Notes: generated from the sequence alone by a model not told the origin. DNA of 64,000 nucleotides from Cylindrobasidium torrendii FP15055 ss-10 (GCA_000934385.1 KN880528.1:24027-88026); one strand, 5' to 3'. Shown: positions 42,553-53,554, counted from the stretch's first letter. Made by a program: numbers and translations.

Positions 42553-42708
42553 CGTAAGTAGATGGATTATAACGTGGCTTATTATGTAGAACAGAGCCCT
42601 GACGATCACAAGACGTGACCCATGCTCGGAGGCTTTAGATTAAGCGCGATAGCAAGGTCGATTGTGATCTTCCACCCTTCCTTTCCTTCCCGCTGGCTCT
42701 TGCTGAAA

Positions 42709-44122
42709 ATGCCGGTTGATTTCGTGACGCTGGGCATGTTCATCATAGATGAGTTCTCGTACCTCGACGAGGAGGGGAACCCAACGGGGCAGATGTCCAG
42801 TCCACAGGAAAGCCACACCCCTCCCCGCCTGCTTTGTCGCTGCCGTTCACGCGATATTCATACCCTTTTTGACAGATTGGTGGAGGAGGCACGTATGCGG
42901 CGGTTGGGGCTCGGATATGGTGCGTCTCCTCGTCACGCGTTGTTATGTGTGTTGGTGTAATGGAACGTTGCATGTAGGCTTGAGGAAGACCAGATCGGCA
43001 TGGTGGTCGACCGCGGACACGACTGGCCCTCGTATGTCCAGAAGGATCTCGAGACGTACGGCGCCGGGATGTGGATGTTCCGGAATCAACCTGAATCCAA
43101 GACGGCGCGCGCACTCAACTCGTATATGGGTGAACACCGCAGGTGTGTTTCCCTCCACCCTCTTGCTCTGTGTCCAAGTTATCCATCTCAGCCCTCTGGG
43201 TATAGCTTCGATTATTTGACGCCGAGGATCCGGATTTCGCCGCGGGACTTCAAGGACACTCCGTTGGAGGGCGCGAGATATCTGCATTTCGTGTGTTCGC
43301 CTAAACGCGTGAAGGAGATGATGGCGGAGGTGCGCGAAGTCCCGGGGTGGGACCCCATAACGATATACGAGCCTATACCCGTGCGTATCCCTCCGTCTTG
43401 TCAATCCCTCTCAATCTGACCAGTCATCTTTCAGGATCGTTGCATACCAGAGGAACTGGACGCATTAAGCCAAGTGTTACCAGACATCCACGTCCTTAGG
43501 TTCTGTCCCATCGCATCTCTTCTCCCCAACCGTTCTCATGTCTATGCAGTCCAAACGCAGTGGAAGTGCTGACCCTACTCTCGATGGCGTTGTTACCCAC
43601 GAAGGAGAAGATCGAGGCCGCGGCGCAGCGACTTATCGACATCGGTGTGGGCCCGAACGGCCAGGGCGCGGTTATCATCCGGAGCGGAGAGTTGGGCGCG
43701 TACGTCTTGACACGATCACGAGGGGGGAGGTGGATAGACGCGTTCTGGTCACCAGAAGAGGCTGATAAGATTGTGGATGTGACTGGTACGCCGATGCTCT
43801 TTGGAATCGATTGTGTTGGGTGGGGGAATGACTGAGCCCTGCAGGTGCTGGAAACTCGTTCCTTGGAGGGCTTGCCGCGGGGTTGACCCAGACGGGTGGA
43901 GATGTGTATAAGGGTACGCTCACATTCCTGGTTGTGCGCGGATATATAGCATACATGCTGATGATGATGCATCCAGCAACTCTGTATGGAACCGTGTCAG
44001 CATCATATACCATCGAGCAGCTCGGCCTCCCTACACTATCACGAGCCGTAGATGGCTCCGCGCTGTGGAACGACACCGACCCGCATTCGAGGCTGCAGCA
44101 GTTGGAGGAGAAATATAGTTGA
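42709..44122 (+). CDS. PfkB/ribokinase-like protein, Mak32-like, with GAGN in place of GAGD
   Basis: Ribokinase-fold protein. MPVDFVTLGMFIIDEFSYLD, then (spliced) IGGGGTYAAVGAR-like sequence, GMVVDRGHDWPSYVQKDLET, FDYLTPRIRISPRDFKDTPL, ARYLHFVCSPKRVKEMMAEV, WDPITIYEPIP, DALSQVLPDIHVLSPNAVEV and AVIIRSGELGAYVLTRSRGG. The anion-hole/catalytic motif is assembled across an intron as VDVTGAGNSFLGGLAAGLTQ: the usual catalytic Asp of GAGD is Asn. The C-terminus (YGTVSASYTIEQLGLPTLSR) fits fungal Mak32-like proteins. Kinase activity is therefore doubtful. Introns near 42786-42866, 42919-42975, 43144-43202, 43383-43433, 43500-43554, 43787-43845 and 43913-43980. Confidence 0.85.
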
Positions 44123-44489
44123 CTTGCCCCAGTCTAGTAGTGGTACTTAGTAGTTTTTTTTTACCCATGCATACATACGTTACGTCCGCGCCATTTCTTC
44201 TTTTTCGATGTAAATAGATACTGAGTCGCTTTTCCCACTCTGAAAGAGAGATGCTGGAGAGACTGTGTACCCTGGTCCCTGATCCCGCCATCAATAGACG
44301 CGTGACCGCGACTTGCTTTCTCACTTCGATCCCCACCATCCATAACCAAGTTCCACACTCACACAATTCTGCACTTGTTGGACGTCTACAACTGGAAACA
44401 CGATTAACGACTGGCGTCACGATTAACGGGGCTCTACGATTAAAGAGCTTTACGATTGAAGAGCTTTACAATCACCAAGCCATACAAAT
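44123..44489. promoter_or_regulatory. APC2 upstream region with repeated ACGATTAA/ACGATTGA units
   Basis: 367 bp. From about 44399 to 44476 the motif CGATTRA occurs four times at 16-19-bp spacing (ACGATTAACGACTGGCGTC, ACGATTAACGGGGCTCT, ACGATTAAAGAGCTTT, ACGATTGAAGAGCTTT), ending 14 bp before the APC2 start. These are direct repeats in the 5' leader or promoter. Confidence 0.6.
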
Positions 44490-47400
44490 ATGGCGCTATT
44501 CGCACCAGCAGCCAGAGACGCGGCGCTGAACGACGGGACGACAGAGGCGCTGCGGTCGCAAGTGGCCGCGAAGTGGGGAGAGGCGTTTGCGAGGCTGAAC
44601 CGTGCGGAGCCTGGGATTCAAGGGTTGATGGAGTTTAGCCAGGTGCGTTTTTGGGTGTTGTTGCTTGGGTGTTGTTGCTTGGGTGTTGTGCTTGTGCTGC
44701 GTTCTTGTGCTTGTGCTGCGTTCTTGGTGCATGCATCGAGTGTGGACATGCGTGCATCGTAGTGCTTCATACACATACATCATGCACCTTGCCTGGATAT
44801 TATGCGTGTGTGTTTATGCAAAGACTGATACACCAAAGTAGGCATGGGGAATGGCGAAGGAGTACCTCCGGCCGAGGGATATCATGAATCCAGCGGATGT
44901 ACGGCCGGATTACAGTGCGTCTTTTCTTCCTCCTTGCTCTTCTCTTCCCTGTTTCCTTTTCTGCCTCTCGTCTCACCTCCCCATACCCTCGTCCCTCCCC
45001 GTGGTGTTACTCTTGGTTTTGGCATTACTCTTGCTGCCAGTATCATTCCACCATCACTCTTCCTTCCACTCTCACCCAAACTTCCACTCTCACCATCACC
45101 CTAACTAACACCTCCCTTCCCTTCCTTTCCTTTACACAGACATAAGCCTCATCCGCCACGCCTTCGACCTCGTCGGCCAATCCCGCCGCCTCCCCGTCCT
45201 CCTCGAAGGCCTCATCGAACAAACCCGACAGGCGTTCCCCCTGGTAGAGCGCACGATACACTATCATTTGCAGGTGTATGAGGCTACGGAGCCGCGGGAT
45301 CCTAGGGAGATTGCGAGGTTGGTGCAGGCCCTGAGGAGGTGGTATGATGCGTGGTTGCCTTGGTCTGAGTGCGTTTACTCTCTTGCTTGTCGCTTCATTT
45401 ATTTTGTCTGTTGCTTTCCTTCTTCTGCTTTCCTTCTTCTTTTGCTTTCCTTCTTCCGTTGCTTTCCTTCTTCTGCTTTCCTTCTTCTATTGCTTTCCTT
45501 CTATCGCTTTTTTCGACCTCTTCATGTAAACTTCTTCATGCTTCCATGCTTTCTTTCTTTCTACGTTCTACATTCACACATGTATGCATATATCTAACAA
45601 CCACCCCCCGGCAGACTAGGCGTAACCATCTGCGGCACCTTCACCCTGCACTTCCACACCCTCCTCTTCGCTGCTCTCCCTCCCAGCTTCATCACCGGCT
45701 TCAAACACCTCTGCGCATGCACGTTGCCCAATATACATGCTGATTCCACTGTGCCTGGGTCTGCCGACAACGCCGCCTTGGACAACGCAGGTATGGGCGA
45801 CGCAGGTATGGGCGACGCAGGTATGGGCGACGCAATGTCAGATGCAGCGACGGCGGCATCAACCCCCTGGACAGACCCCACGCACTTCGCGTTCCGAATC
45901 TGGGACACCTTCGATGCCCTCGGGATGCTCGACCGGTACGAAACTGTCATCGCATCGGTCGGGTATGAGTATATCGAGCGCGTGATGCGTGCGACGTGTG
46001 CGGGGGTGTGGGGGAAGGCGGTTATGCCGGAGTTGAGGAGGTGGGTTGCGGTGAGGGTGAAGCCGTGGTTGAGGAGTGTGTATGCGAAGGATATTGAGGA
46101 TGGTGCGTGCTTTTTGCTCTTTCTCTAGTTTTTGGGTCCTTCTCTAGCTTTTGGTTTCTCTTTCTGCCTTTCTGCATCTCTTCCTCTTCTCCCTGTATCT
46201 CTTCCTCTCTGTGAAAAGCTAATGGGCGCGAACAGACCAAGCAGCGATGACAGCTATCCAGACCGTGAGCTCGCGGTTTGACTTCCACGTTGCGAAGACA
46301 TTATGTGATTTGCGGATTTCGGAGCTGTTTGATATTATTATTGACTATCCGGATTCTGCGCCGTGTTTGGAGGATATTAAGGAATGTTTGGTGCGTGTGG
46401 ATGGGAGGGCGAGTCTTGTGCAGGCTTTGAGGAAGGCGTGCGTGTTTTTTGCTTTTTTGCTTTTTTGCTTTCCCTATCGCTTCCTCGCCTCTTTCACTTG
46501 TCTTGTTCCTCCTCCCTCTCACCCACAACAAGACCTGCCGAGTACTGCTAGCGTAGACTAACCTCCCCCTCCCCCCTCAGAAACCGCAAAAGACTCCTCC
46601 ACCCCGGCGCAGACACACGCCTCATCCTACAACAATACGTCCTCACCATCAAATGCCTGCGCGCCATCGACCCCCAGGGGGTGCTGCTCTTCAAAGTCGC
46701 AGACCCGATAAGAAGGTATTTGCGTGAGAGGCCGGATACGATTCGGTGTATTGTTGCGAACCTTGTTGGGGGGTCTGGGGGTGAGTTCTGCTTGATTCTT
46801 TGATTTTGTGCTTTTTTTTTGTTTTTGGTTCTTTTTTTTGCGGTTTATTTTGGTTGCTTTCTGTGCTTGTGGTTTTCGTTTGCTTGCGGTTCCTTGCCAC
46901 ACCCACCTCCTCTCCTCCTTGTCATTGCTATCACTCACCCTTCCCTTTCCCCCCACAGACCCAGACGAAGACTCCGAAGACGACATCCTCGGCGAAACAG
47001 AACCCCCCGCGCCCTTACACCAGCCCGAGCTCGAGGACTACACCGACCCGAACTGGGAACCCGAGCCGCTCGACGCCGGCCCCGACTTCCGCGCGAATAG
47101 GCCTGCGGATGTGATTAGCACGTTGGTGAGTATATATGATAGTAGGGATTTGTTTGTGAAGGAGCTGCAAGTGCTGTTGGCGCAGCGGTTGTTGAAGGGT
47201 GGGGGGGATGCTCGTAAAGGTGGGGATGCAGGCGATGCTAGTGTGTCTATGAAGAGCGGCGATGGTAGCAATGCAGGCAAAGGCAAAGGCGGCGATGCAG
47301 GCAAGGGCGCCGATGCGATGAAGGCGGCAGTAGACGCAGCAGAAAAAGAGAGGCGGAATGTGGAGATTTTGAAGATCCGGTTTGGGGATGCGGCGCTGCA

Positions 47401-48916
47401 GGTGTGTGAGGTGATGTTGAAGGATATGGGGGATTCGAGGCGGACGGATGTGCATGTGCAGGGGCAGGTGGAGGCGCAAGGTGTGTCTTTCTTCTGCTTT
47501 TTTTTTTCGTGCTTGTGTTTTTTTTTCGTATTTGTTCTCTTTCCTTTCTGCTTGGTCCATACTTCATCGACTCCGTGCCCGCCTCAAGTCGAATTTTCGT
47601 GCTTGTCCTCTTTTTTTTTCCGAGTCAGTAACGGTTGTTCTAACGCTTTCGTGTGGTCCGTGCAGAGGAAAACCTCGGCGTCCTCCATCCCACGATCATC
47701 TCGCGGCATTTCTGGCCTGCGGTGGAAGGCGCGGAGTTCAAGTTGCCAGGGCAGTTTGAGAGGTGCGTCTTCCTACATTTTACACTTCACATACCCACTG
47801 CCCTGCCTTTACGCTTTCTTTCTTCTCTTGTTCTCTTCCTTCACTTCCCTTCACCCTACGTTCCTATTCCTATCCATGCCTTTCCTAACCTCACCCTCCC
47901 CCACCCCCACAGACTCCAATCATCCTACGCAAAACAATACACCCTCTTCAAACCTGACAAGAAGCTGCGCTGGCTCCCGCATCTGGGGACGGTCTCGCTC
48001 GAGCTGGAGCTGGAGGACCGGACGGTGCGGGTGCAGGTTCCGCCGTTGGAGGCTGCGTTTATAGAGCTGTTTAGTGAGCAGGGTGCGTGCTTGTTTCTTT
48101 GTGGGCGTTGTGTTTGTTTTCCGCTGCCCCGTCGCTTGCGTTGCGTTGCGTTATTCCTCCCTTGTTGCGGTACCTCTTTTCTTTCTTTTCCACTTGCTTC
48201 TTGCATTCAACCCTCCTCTTGCATTCATCAACTCTCTTCTTGCATTCACCCTCCTCTTGCATTCATCATTTAACCCCCAATACTAACCCTCCACAGACAC
48301 ATGGACCGTCCCGGCCCTCATCGAGCGCCTCGGCAAGATCACGCGCGCCGCTGCGCTCAAGGCGCTCCTCACCTGGGTGAACCATGGGGTGATCAAGGAG
48401 ACGGAGGAGGATACGTATGTTTTGCTTGAGCGTGCGGAGAGTGAAGGGGGTCAGGGCGATGCGCGAAAGTTGCAAGCGAAACAGAGGTTGGTCGAGCAGG
48501 AAGCGGGCGCAGGGGGAGGACAAGAAGAAGGGCGGGAGGAGGAGAGGAGGAGGGAGGAAGGGAGGAGGGAGATGGATGTGTATTGGAAGGTGCGTTCCGG
48601 CTTTGGCTGAATCTGTGTGCCCGTGGTTTCATCGTTTCTTACACTTTTTCATCGTTTTCTTACACTCTTCCATCGTTCTCCTACACCTCTTTCACATCAC
48701 TTCTTACTGACACCTTCCTCCCCACCCCTCCTACAGTTCATCCAAGGCATGCTCACGAACCTGCCAAACCTCCCACTCGAGCGCATCCATGCGATGCTCG
48801 GGTTCGTGGACACGTATAATCTGACGACGGAGCAGCTTGCGGGGCTTTTGGATGCCGCACGCAGGGAGGGGCTTGTTGATGTGAAGGAGGGGTTGTGGAA
48901 GTTGGTTATCAAGTAG
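44490..48916 (+). CDS. APC2: Anaphase-promoting complex subunit 2 (cullin-type)
   Basis: Cullin-like scaffold of the APC/C ubiquitin ligase; binds the RING subunit Apc11. About 870 residues in roughly 11 exons. MALFAPAARDAALNDGTTEA; helical repeats (ALRRWYDAWLPWS, LGVTICGTFTLHFHTLLFAA, FRIWDTFDALGMLDRYETVI); then HVAKTLCDLRISELFDIIID, LILQQYVLTIKCLRAIDPQG, RRYLRERPDTIRCIVANLVG; an acidic linker (DPDEDSEDDILGE); and the cullin homology domain: VSIYDSRDLFVKELQVLLAQ, RNVEILKIRFGDAALQVCEV, ISRHFWPAVEGAEFKLPGQF, LRWLPHLGTVSLELELEDRT. The winged-helix end is FIQGMLTNLPNLPLERIHAM and LTTEQLAGLLDAARREGLVD. Two repeat-rich inserts occur (GMGDA repeats; GDAGKG/KGKGG repeats). Introns are long for this window and rich in pyrimidine repeats. 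Confidence 0.94.
45411..45512 (+). repeat. Pyrimidine minisatellite in an APC2 intron
   Basis: Five to six imperfect copies of TTGCTTTCCTTCTTCTGC-like units (16-19 bp) fill the intron between the exons ending near 45369 and starting near 45614. Confidence 0.75.
45788..45836 (+). repeat. 15-bp coding tandem repeat in APC2
   Basis: GCAGGTATGGGCGAC is repeated three times in full plus a partial copy, encoding AGMGD repeats. It lies in a loop between helical repeats and may vary in length between strains. Confidence 0.85.
48195..48275 (+). repeat. Tandem repeat in an APC2 intron (TCTTGCATTCA units)
   Basis: CTTGCATTCA recurs four times, in units of 17-22 bp (CTTGCATTCAACCCTCCT, CTTGCATTCATCAACTCTCT and related). 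The next intron has a different repeat (CATCGTTTCTTACACT-like, about 48638-48692, three copies). Confidence 0.7.
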
Positions 48917-49234
48917 GGTGCGGCGTGCAGTGTAGCGTTAAGTATTTAAAGCGTCAAGTAGTGGAGTGTGGTGTGGTGTTTGGGGGTAGGGTGTTGGAGG
49001 CGTGCAGTAATGTCACAGTGTAGTAGCGCCAAATCAAAGTAAAGCGTATCATAGCGTCAAGTAGCCCGAGCAAGAAATCTGGAGCGTGTCATTCGTCTCA
49101 CGGTTAGACGCCATTATCCTTTCCGCGTGCCATTATCCTTCCATTATTGTACCCAAACAAAAAAAGTCCTATTACCCACCGTGACTAGTACTGCCCCAGA
49201 CAAAAAAACTCCAAAAACCGAGCATCCGCATTAT
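48917..49234. other. APC2 downstream region and 3' flank of tRNA-Pro 1
   Basis: 318 bp, GTGTGGTG-rich near 48960-49000. Runs of A at 49201-49208 and 49211-49216 read as T-runs on the minus strand and serve as Pol III terminators of the tRNA that follows. No ORF supported. Confidence 0.5.
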
Positions 49235-49344
49235 GGGCTTGACCGGGAATTGAACCCGGGACCTCCTGCAGTGCATTCCTCCGACAAAGGGGGAGGAGGG
49301 TTGTGAAGCCCGAAGCAGGAATCATACTACTAGACCATCAAGCC
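49235..49344 (-). tRNA. tRNA-Pro (CGG) with 38-nt intron
   Basis: Minus-strand exons: 5' half 49344-49309 (acceptor GGCTTGA, D arm, anticodon arm CCTGC-TTCGGG) and 3' half 49270-49235 (TGCAGG, variable AGGTC, T arm CCGGGTTCAATTCCCGG, acceptor TCAAGCC, discriminator C). The intron 49271-49308 sits right after the base 3' of the anticodon, the normal eukaryotic place. The anticodon CGG reads CCG. B box GGTTCAATT is intact. Confidence 0.93.
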
Positions 49345-49370
49345 GTGATCGGCGGTGTCTCCAATGCGTC

Positions 49371-49482
49371 AAGGGCTGTTCAATTTGAAGTCAGGACAAG
49401 CCTCAGTGCGTATGTGCCCACTGCCTTGCAGTGCGTATGTGCTCACTAGTACTGCCTTACGGACTGAGGCTCAGTGAATTTT
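49371..49482. repeat. Short direct and inverted repeats between tRNA genes
   Basis: CAGTGCGTATGTGC(C/T)CACT occurs twice (about 49402 and 49430), enclosed by GCCTCAGT at 49400 and its inverse ACTGAGGC at about 49466. It could be a degraded small element. Confidence 0.45.
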
Positions 49483-49647
49483 TTGTGCTACTCGCACTGG
49501 TGGCTGCAACGGTCCGTCTGAGTATCCGGCTTATCTTCACAATGTTTTGGGCTCAGAATATTGTCATTTAGGCCTAGTGTTAGTACACACATTAGTCTCA
49601 GTTCGTAGTGGAGTCTTGAAGGTTCGACGTCCGAGAAAAACCAAAAA

Positions 49648-49744
49648 GGGCCTGAACGGGAATTGAACCCGTGACCTCCTGCAAGTGCCACTTCCCTTTC
49701 GGGATGCGCCCAAAGCAGGAATCATGCTACTAGACCATCAGGCC
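49648..49744 (-). tRNA. tRNA-Pro (TGG) with 25-nt intron
   Basis: 5' half 49744-49709 (GGCCTGA acceptor, anticodon arm CCTGC-TTTGGG), intron 49684-49708, 3' half 49683-49648 (TGCAGG, T arm ACGGGTTCAATTCCCGT, TCAGGCC, C). The acceptor and T stems differ from the other four Pro tRNAs by compensated pairs (C-G for T-A; A-T for C-G). Anticodon TGG reads CCA. A T-run terminator on the minus strand follows (AAAAACCAAAAA on plus, 49636-49647). Confidence 0.93.
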
Positions 49745-50318
49745 GATGAAAGGGGTCTTGTGCGCTGCGCTGTGTGGGACGCGGGCTGCTCTGTGTTGGA
49801 TGTGCGCTGCTTTGTGTGTGGATGTGCGTTGCTCTGTGTGCGGATGCGCGTTGTGCTGTGAATTGGCACTGAGCAGAGCAGCAGATGTGGAGGGGCAGAG
49901 TGCGGTGTGCGTCGCGGGCTGCAGCGATGCAGCGGCATGTTGAACATTGACAAGTTGGACGAGGGCTCCCACACGCGTTTGGCTTGTGTGGCAGATGCGT
50001 ACGAGAGGACTGTGTTAGGTATCACATTCAGAGGAAGAGGTTTCCAAAGGCTATGCGACGTGGGACAGAAATCGAGTTGCATTACGTTATATTCAATGAA
50101 AGGAAAGATGTGTAAGAGCTATGTTTACAATTGTACAGGCCACCTGAACACAGTATTTCTTCTAGCCAGCAGCATCGAATAAACAGACATCACAATCCCA
50201 AACGCACTCACACAAACGTACTCGTCCTCAAACACCACATCACATTAACACAAAATACACACAAAACCACACCTCTACCCCACCTCTACTCCCCTTGAGT
50301 CTGAATCCTGTTGCTATA
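49745..50318. other. Spacer between tRNA-Pro 2 and Cwc21-like gene
   Basis: 574 bp. The first ~150 bp are a degenerate GTGCGCTGC/GGATGTGCG repeat (about 49755-49860: GTGTGGATGTGCGTTGCTCT followed by GTGTGCGGATGCGCGTTGTG). Short ORFs there reflect the repeat. The end is A/C-rich 3' flank of the minus-strand gene. Confidence 0.5.
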
Positions 50319-52036
50319 CTAATCCCCACCCCTAGTACTAACACTCATACTACTCCCCGTAGACGTCGACCTCGCCCTCCCACCAGCTCTCGGACTAACA
50401 CTGAGCTCTCCCCTCCTACGCGGCGGCCTAGCAGGACTGATGCTCCTGCGCCTGGGACTCGGGCTCCTGCGCCTGGAACTCGGGCTCCTGCGCCTGGGGC
50501 TAATGCTTCTGCGACGGGGACTAACACTCCTCGAATCCGACCTCGAGCTCCTCGAAATACTCCTTGAATGGCTCCTCCCCCTCTCACTCCTTGAATCACT
50601 CCTCGCCCTCTTTCGGCGGGGAGAGACACTCCTGCGCCGCGGAGAGATGCTCCTGCGTCGTGGCGAAACGCTGCGGCGTCTCGGCGAAGGACTCCTACGC
50701 CTCGGGGACGGACTCCTCCTCCTCTGCACCGGAGGACTCCTCCTTCTCCTCTGCACCGGGGGACTCATCCTCCTCCTCCCTTGCTGGGGCGGTGGCGGAG
50801 GAGCACTCTGCTGAACAAGCGCCAACCTCGACGGATGGATATTCTGCTTCCTCGGAGGAGACGGCGGAGACACTTCCCTCTCCCTTTCTTTTTCCTTCCT
50901 CGGCGGCGGAGGAGGAGAAAGACTGCGACTATCACTCCGCGCGCGCCTCCTTCTCACCGGCGGAGGAGACACACTCCGACTTTCGCTCCTCCCCCGGCGC
51001 CGGTCCGAATCCCCCGAAGAACTCCTCCTTCTCGTCCTCTTCGGCGGGGGAGACCTCATACTCCTGCTTCTCCTAGGCGGACTCCTCCTCCTCGGGGGCG
51101 GACTCACACTCCTCCTTGTCGGGGGAGGACCCATCTCCCTCCTCTCCCTCCCCTTCCCCTCCTTCGCCCTGACCCGCTCCTCCTCCTCCCTCCTCCTCCT
51201 AAGCCTCTCCCTCTCCTTCCACTCCTTCTCTTTCTCCTCCTTCTCCGCCGCACGCACCGCCCTCGCTTGCTCCCTCTCCACCTTCCTCTCCGCCTGCTTC
51301 TCCCGATCAAACGCCTCTCCTTCGAGGTACCCGCCCCGCGTCCCCAACGCCCGCGCCATCTTGTCCATCTCCGCAGCCTTGGCGACAGCAATAGCGTGCG
51401 TGTCAGACGCTTTGAGCTTTTTCGGTTCCACGGGACGAGGAGCGACGGAGAGCAGTTTTTCCCGAAGCGCAGAAACGTGTTCTTCGATCGTGTCTTCTGG
51501 GATTCTGCCAGACGTCGTTAGCATACACTACACGTAGAAAAGAGGGCAGTGTGAAAAGGCAGGGCAGTTTGAAAAGGCAGGGCAGTTCGCAAAGGAATTG
51601 CGCCTTGAAAGCCAAGACAAAAAAAGGCAGAAAAACCACACGCACTCTTCATCCTCCAACTGCACCCTCAACCGCATACACTCCACCTCCACCGCCCTCT
51701 TCGCCTCATGCGCAAGAATCTCCGCATCAGGCTCCCGGTGTTTCGCAGGCGCCACCGCCCAGGCGTCAGCGCGGTCTTGCGCCGCCGTGTGCGTGCGTAG
51801 CGCGGAGAGGTTGCGCGTGACGTAGCCGTTGGTTCCACTGTTAGAGGTAGACGGGTTAGTATGCTGGGGTTGAGTGGGATTTGGGGTTGGCTGGAATTTG
51901 GGTAGGGTGGTGTGGGGAGGAGGCGCGGCGAATACAGGGTAAAGAGCCCATGCACAAAGCCAGGCGTCGGGATAAGGTGAGAAGAAACACAAACACACCT
52001 CCCGCGCGGCGTCGTCAGTCCAATTCCATTATACAT
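50319..52036 (-). CDS. CWC21: Cwc21/SRRM2-type splicing factor with long RS domain
   Basis: Spliceosomal protein that binds Prp8 and Snu114 near the catalytic centre. Exon 1 is MYNGIGLTTPRG (52036-51998); exon 2 starts SGTNGYVTRNLSALRTHTAA, the classic Cwc21 N-terminus, and runs to RLRVQLEDE. Exon 3 begins RIPEDTIEEHVSALREKLLS, the cwf21 domain, followed by a charged coiled coil (KEEKEKEWKERERLRRRREE). The last ~270 residues are an RS domain with units like RRRSPSPRRRSVSP and RSDSRSVSPP. Yeast Cwc21 lacks this tail, human SRRM2 has it, so the fungal protein is of the animal-like layout. About two introns. The stop lies close to 50319. Confidence 0.9.
50330..51120 (-). repeat. RS-coding minisatellite of the Cwc21-like gene
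   Basis: Dense imperfect repeats of CGxCGxAGxCxxT(C/A)GCC type encode RRRS(P/I/V)SP units. They also create long spurious ORFs on the plus strand. Confidence 0.8.
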
Positions 52037-52720
52037 CCTTCCTTCTTTCTTTACGTCTGCTTTTCCTTTTTGATTCGTCTGGGTTTTGGCTTGCGTCTAA
52101 GCCTTTCGTGAGACGGTGCGGTGGTGTTGAAGCAAGAACGAACACGTGCGTCATCTGGTCAGTCGGCGTGATCCGGTCCAGCCGTGGTGATCGCTGTACG
52201 CCACTCTCCTTCCCCTCGTCGCTCGCGGCTCAAGGTTTAGTTAAGTTTGAGACATGTGTATGGGAGTGTACACTGCGTTAAGCTTGAGAATTCATTACGG
52301 GATAAATCTAGCCACTAAGTAGTGAATCTAGCTGAGTACTAAGCTAGTGCTGCCACAAACAATATTTGTACATACTTTCTTTTGGACATGCATTTTGGAT
52401 GTGGATATTCAGACCGGTCAACGGTCGTACAGCGGCGGGAAGCAGCTCAAGGCTTACCCTGCCCGGCTAGTCTCTGAATCCTTCAATCTCAGAGGCGAAC
52501 TTCAACACCAGGACTCACTCTGAATCGACAGTCAAAATTCAAAGTCGAGATTCAAGAAGTCAATTCAAGGCCTCAAAAAAACCAGTACCCAACAGTCAAA
52601 GGACCAGTACCTAACGCTCAAAAGATCAGTAACCAACGCTTAAAAAACTAGTTACCTACTGGTTACAAGACTCGGACATCAGGATGTCCACGCAAAAAAA
52701 AAGGACTATCCGGACTACAT
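52037..52720. other. Promoter of Cwc21-like gene and spacer to tRNA-Pro 3
   Basis: 684 bp. No ORF is supported. The right part holds a 22-bp tandem repeat (52581-52660) and an A-run (52695-52703) acting as the minus-strand Pol III terminator. Confidence 0.5.
52581..52660 (+). repeat. 22-bp degenerate tandem repeat upstream of a tRNA
   Basis: Three full units (52581-52602 ACCAGTACCCAACAGTCAAA.., 52603-52624 ACCAGTACCTAACGCTCAAA.., 52625-52646 ATCAGTAACCAACGCTTAAA..) and a partial fourth. All share period 22. Confidence 0.75.
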
Positions 52721-52808
52721 GGGCTTGACCGGGAATTGAACCCGGGACCTCCTCCAGATGACTGCTGGCGCGCCCTAAGAAGGAATCATACTACTAGACC
52801 ATCAAGCC
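52721..52808 (-). tRNA. tRNA-Pro (AGG) with 16-nt intron
   Basis: 5' half 52808-52773 (GGCTTGA, anticodon arm CCTTC-TTAGGG), intron 52757-52772 (CGCGCCAGCAGTCATC), 3' half 52756-52721 (TGGAGG, AGGTC, T arm as in tRNA-Pro 1, TCAAGCC, C). The anticodon stem pairs CCTTC with GGAGG, including one G-T pair. AGG (inosine at the wobble base) reads CCT and CCC. The exons are identical to those of tRNA-Pro 5 on the other strand; only the introns differ. Confidence 0.93.
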
Positions 52809-53554
52809 TGGTGATCGGGGCGCGGCCTGTGGAAACTCGAGGGGTGCGGTAATGGGGAATACAACAGGGGTGAGGCAGGTGGGAGAGATGAGGTTGCAAA
52901 GGAGGAGAGATGAGAGCAGGACTCCAAATCTGACTTTCAGGGCAGGCTGAGAAGGAGGGTGTATGCGAGCTCAGACTGGATGTCGCACGTTGGATTGATT
53001 ATTATACATTGCACAGTATGTAAGTACCGTAGACGCGTTGAGCAATGCATGCGAGTAGCACAGAAACCCTGCAGAAACGAAAGTACAGTACCTGGTTGAG
53101 CGCACCGCGCGTAGCACTTACGCAGCACGCTCGGCATTCGACTCCATGTGTAAGAACGATGGGCGCCGGGCGGTGATGGGGGTGCCGCGGCAGGTGCGTC
53201 AGCCGGCATAAGCGATTGATGATATGTAGCACGGATCTCGGCGATCGTGGGGTTTACCAGACACCACGACAGAGATCCTTTGCAAAGGCAACTTGGACGC
53301 AAGGAAGGATATAAAGGTCATAGACGAAGACGAATTCCAGGCAACGAAGAAACTCTCGAGAAGCTTGAACCGAAGGAGCGCAGAGAATCACAGCGCAGAG
53401 GATTCGATTGGAACCCCACTCTTCAGGTGCGTCTTACCCACCCACCATCCCATCCCTCTCTAACTAGTTATTTCAGTGTAGATATTATACAGCGCACACA
53501 AGCGCCCCATTACCTACCACAACGTTCCTCCTACTTCGTGCCCCCGCGCGCCGC
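52809..53554. other. Upstream region of the CLD1-like gene, possible 5' exon
   Basis: 746 bp. From about 53247 to 53405 the plus strand is open (reading GYKGHRRRRIPGNEETLEKL, then ERRESQRRGFDWNPTLQ) and ends at a GTGCGT donor; a TTTCAG acceptor at about 53475 leads to sequence in frame with the CLD1-like start. No ATG begins the open stretch, so this may be chance or a 5' exon whose own start I cannot find. Confidence 0.35.

Noticed and set aside
50340..51521. Long plus-strand ORFs (up to ~246 codons) opposite the Cwc21-like gene
   Set aside because: They are mirror readings of the repetitive RS-coding sequence; the minus strand has the conserved cwf21 domain.
53247..53405. Open plus-strand stretch ending in a GTGCGT donor, as a first exon of the CLD1-like gene
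   Set aside because: It has no ATG and the downstream gene has a good start of its own.
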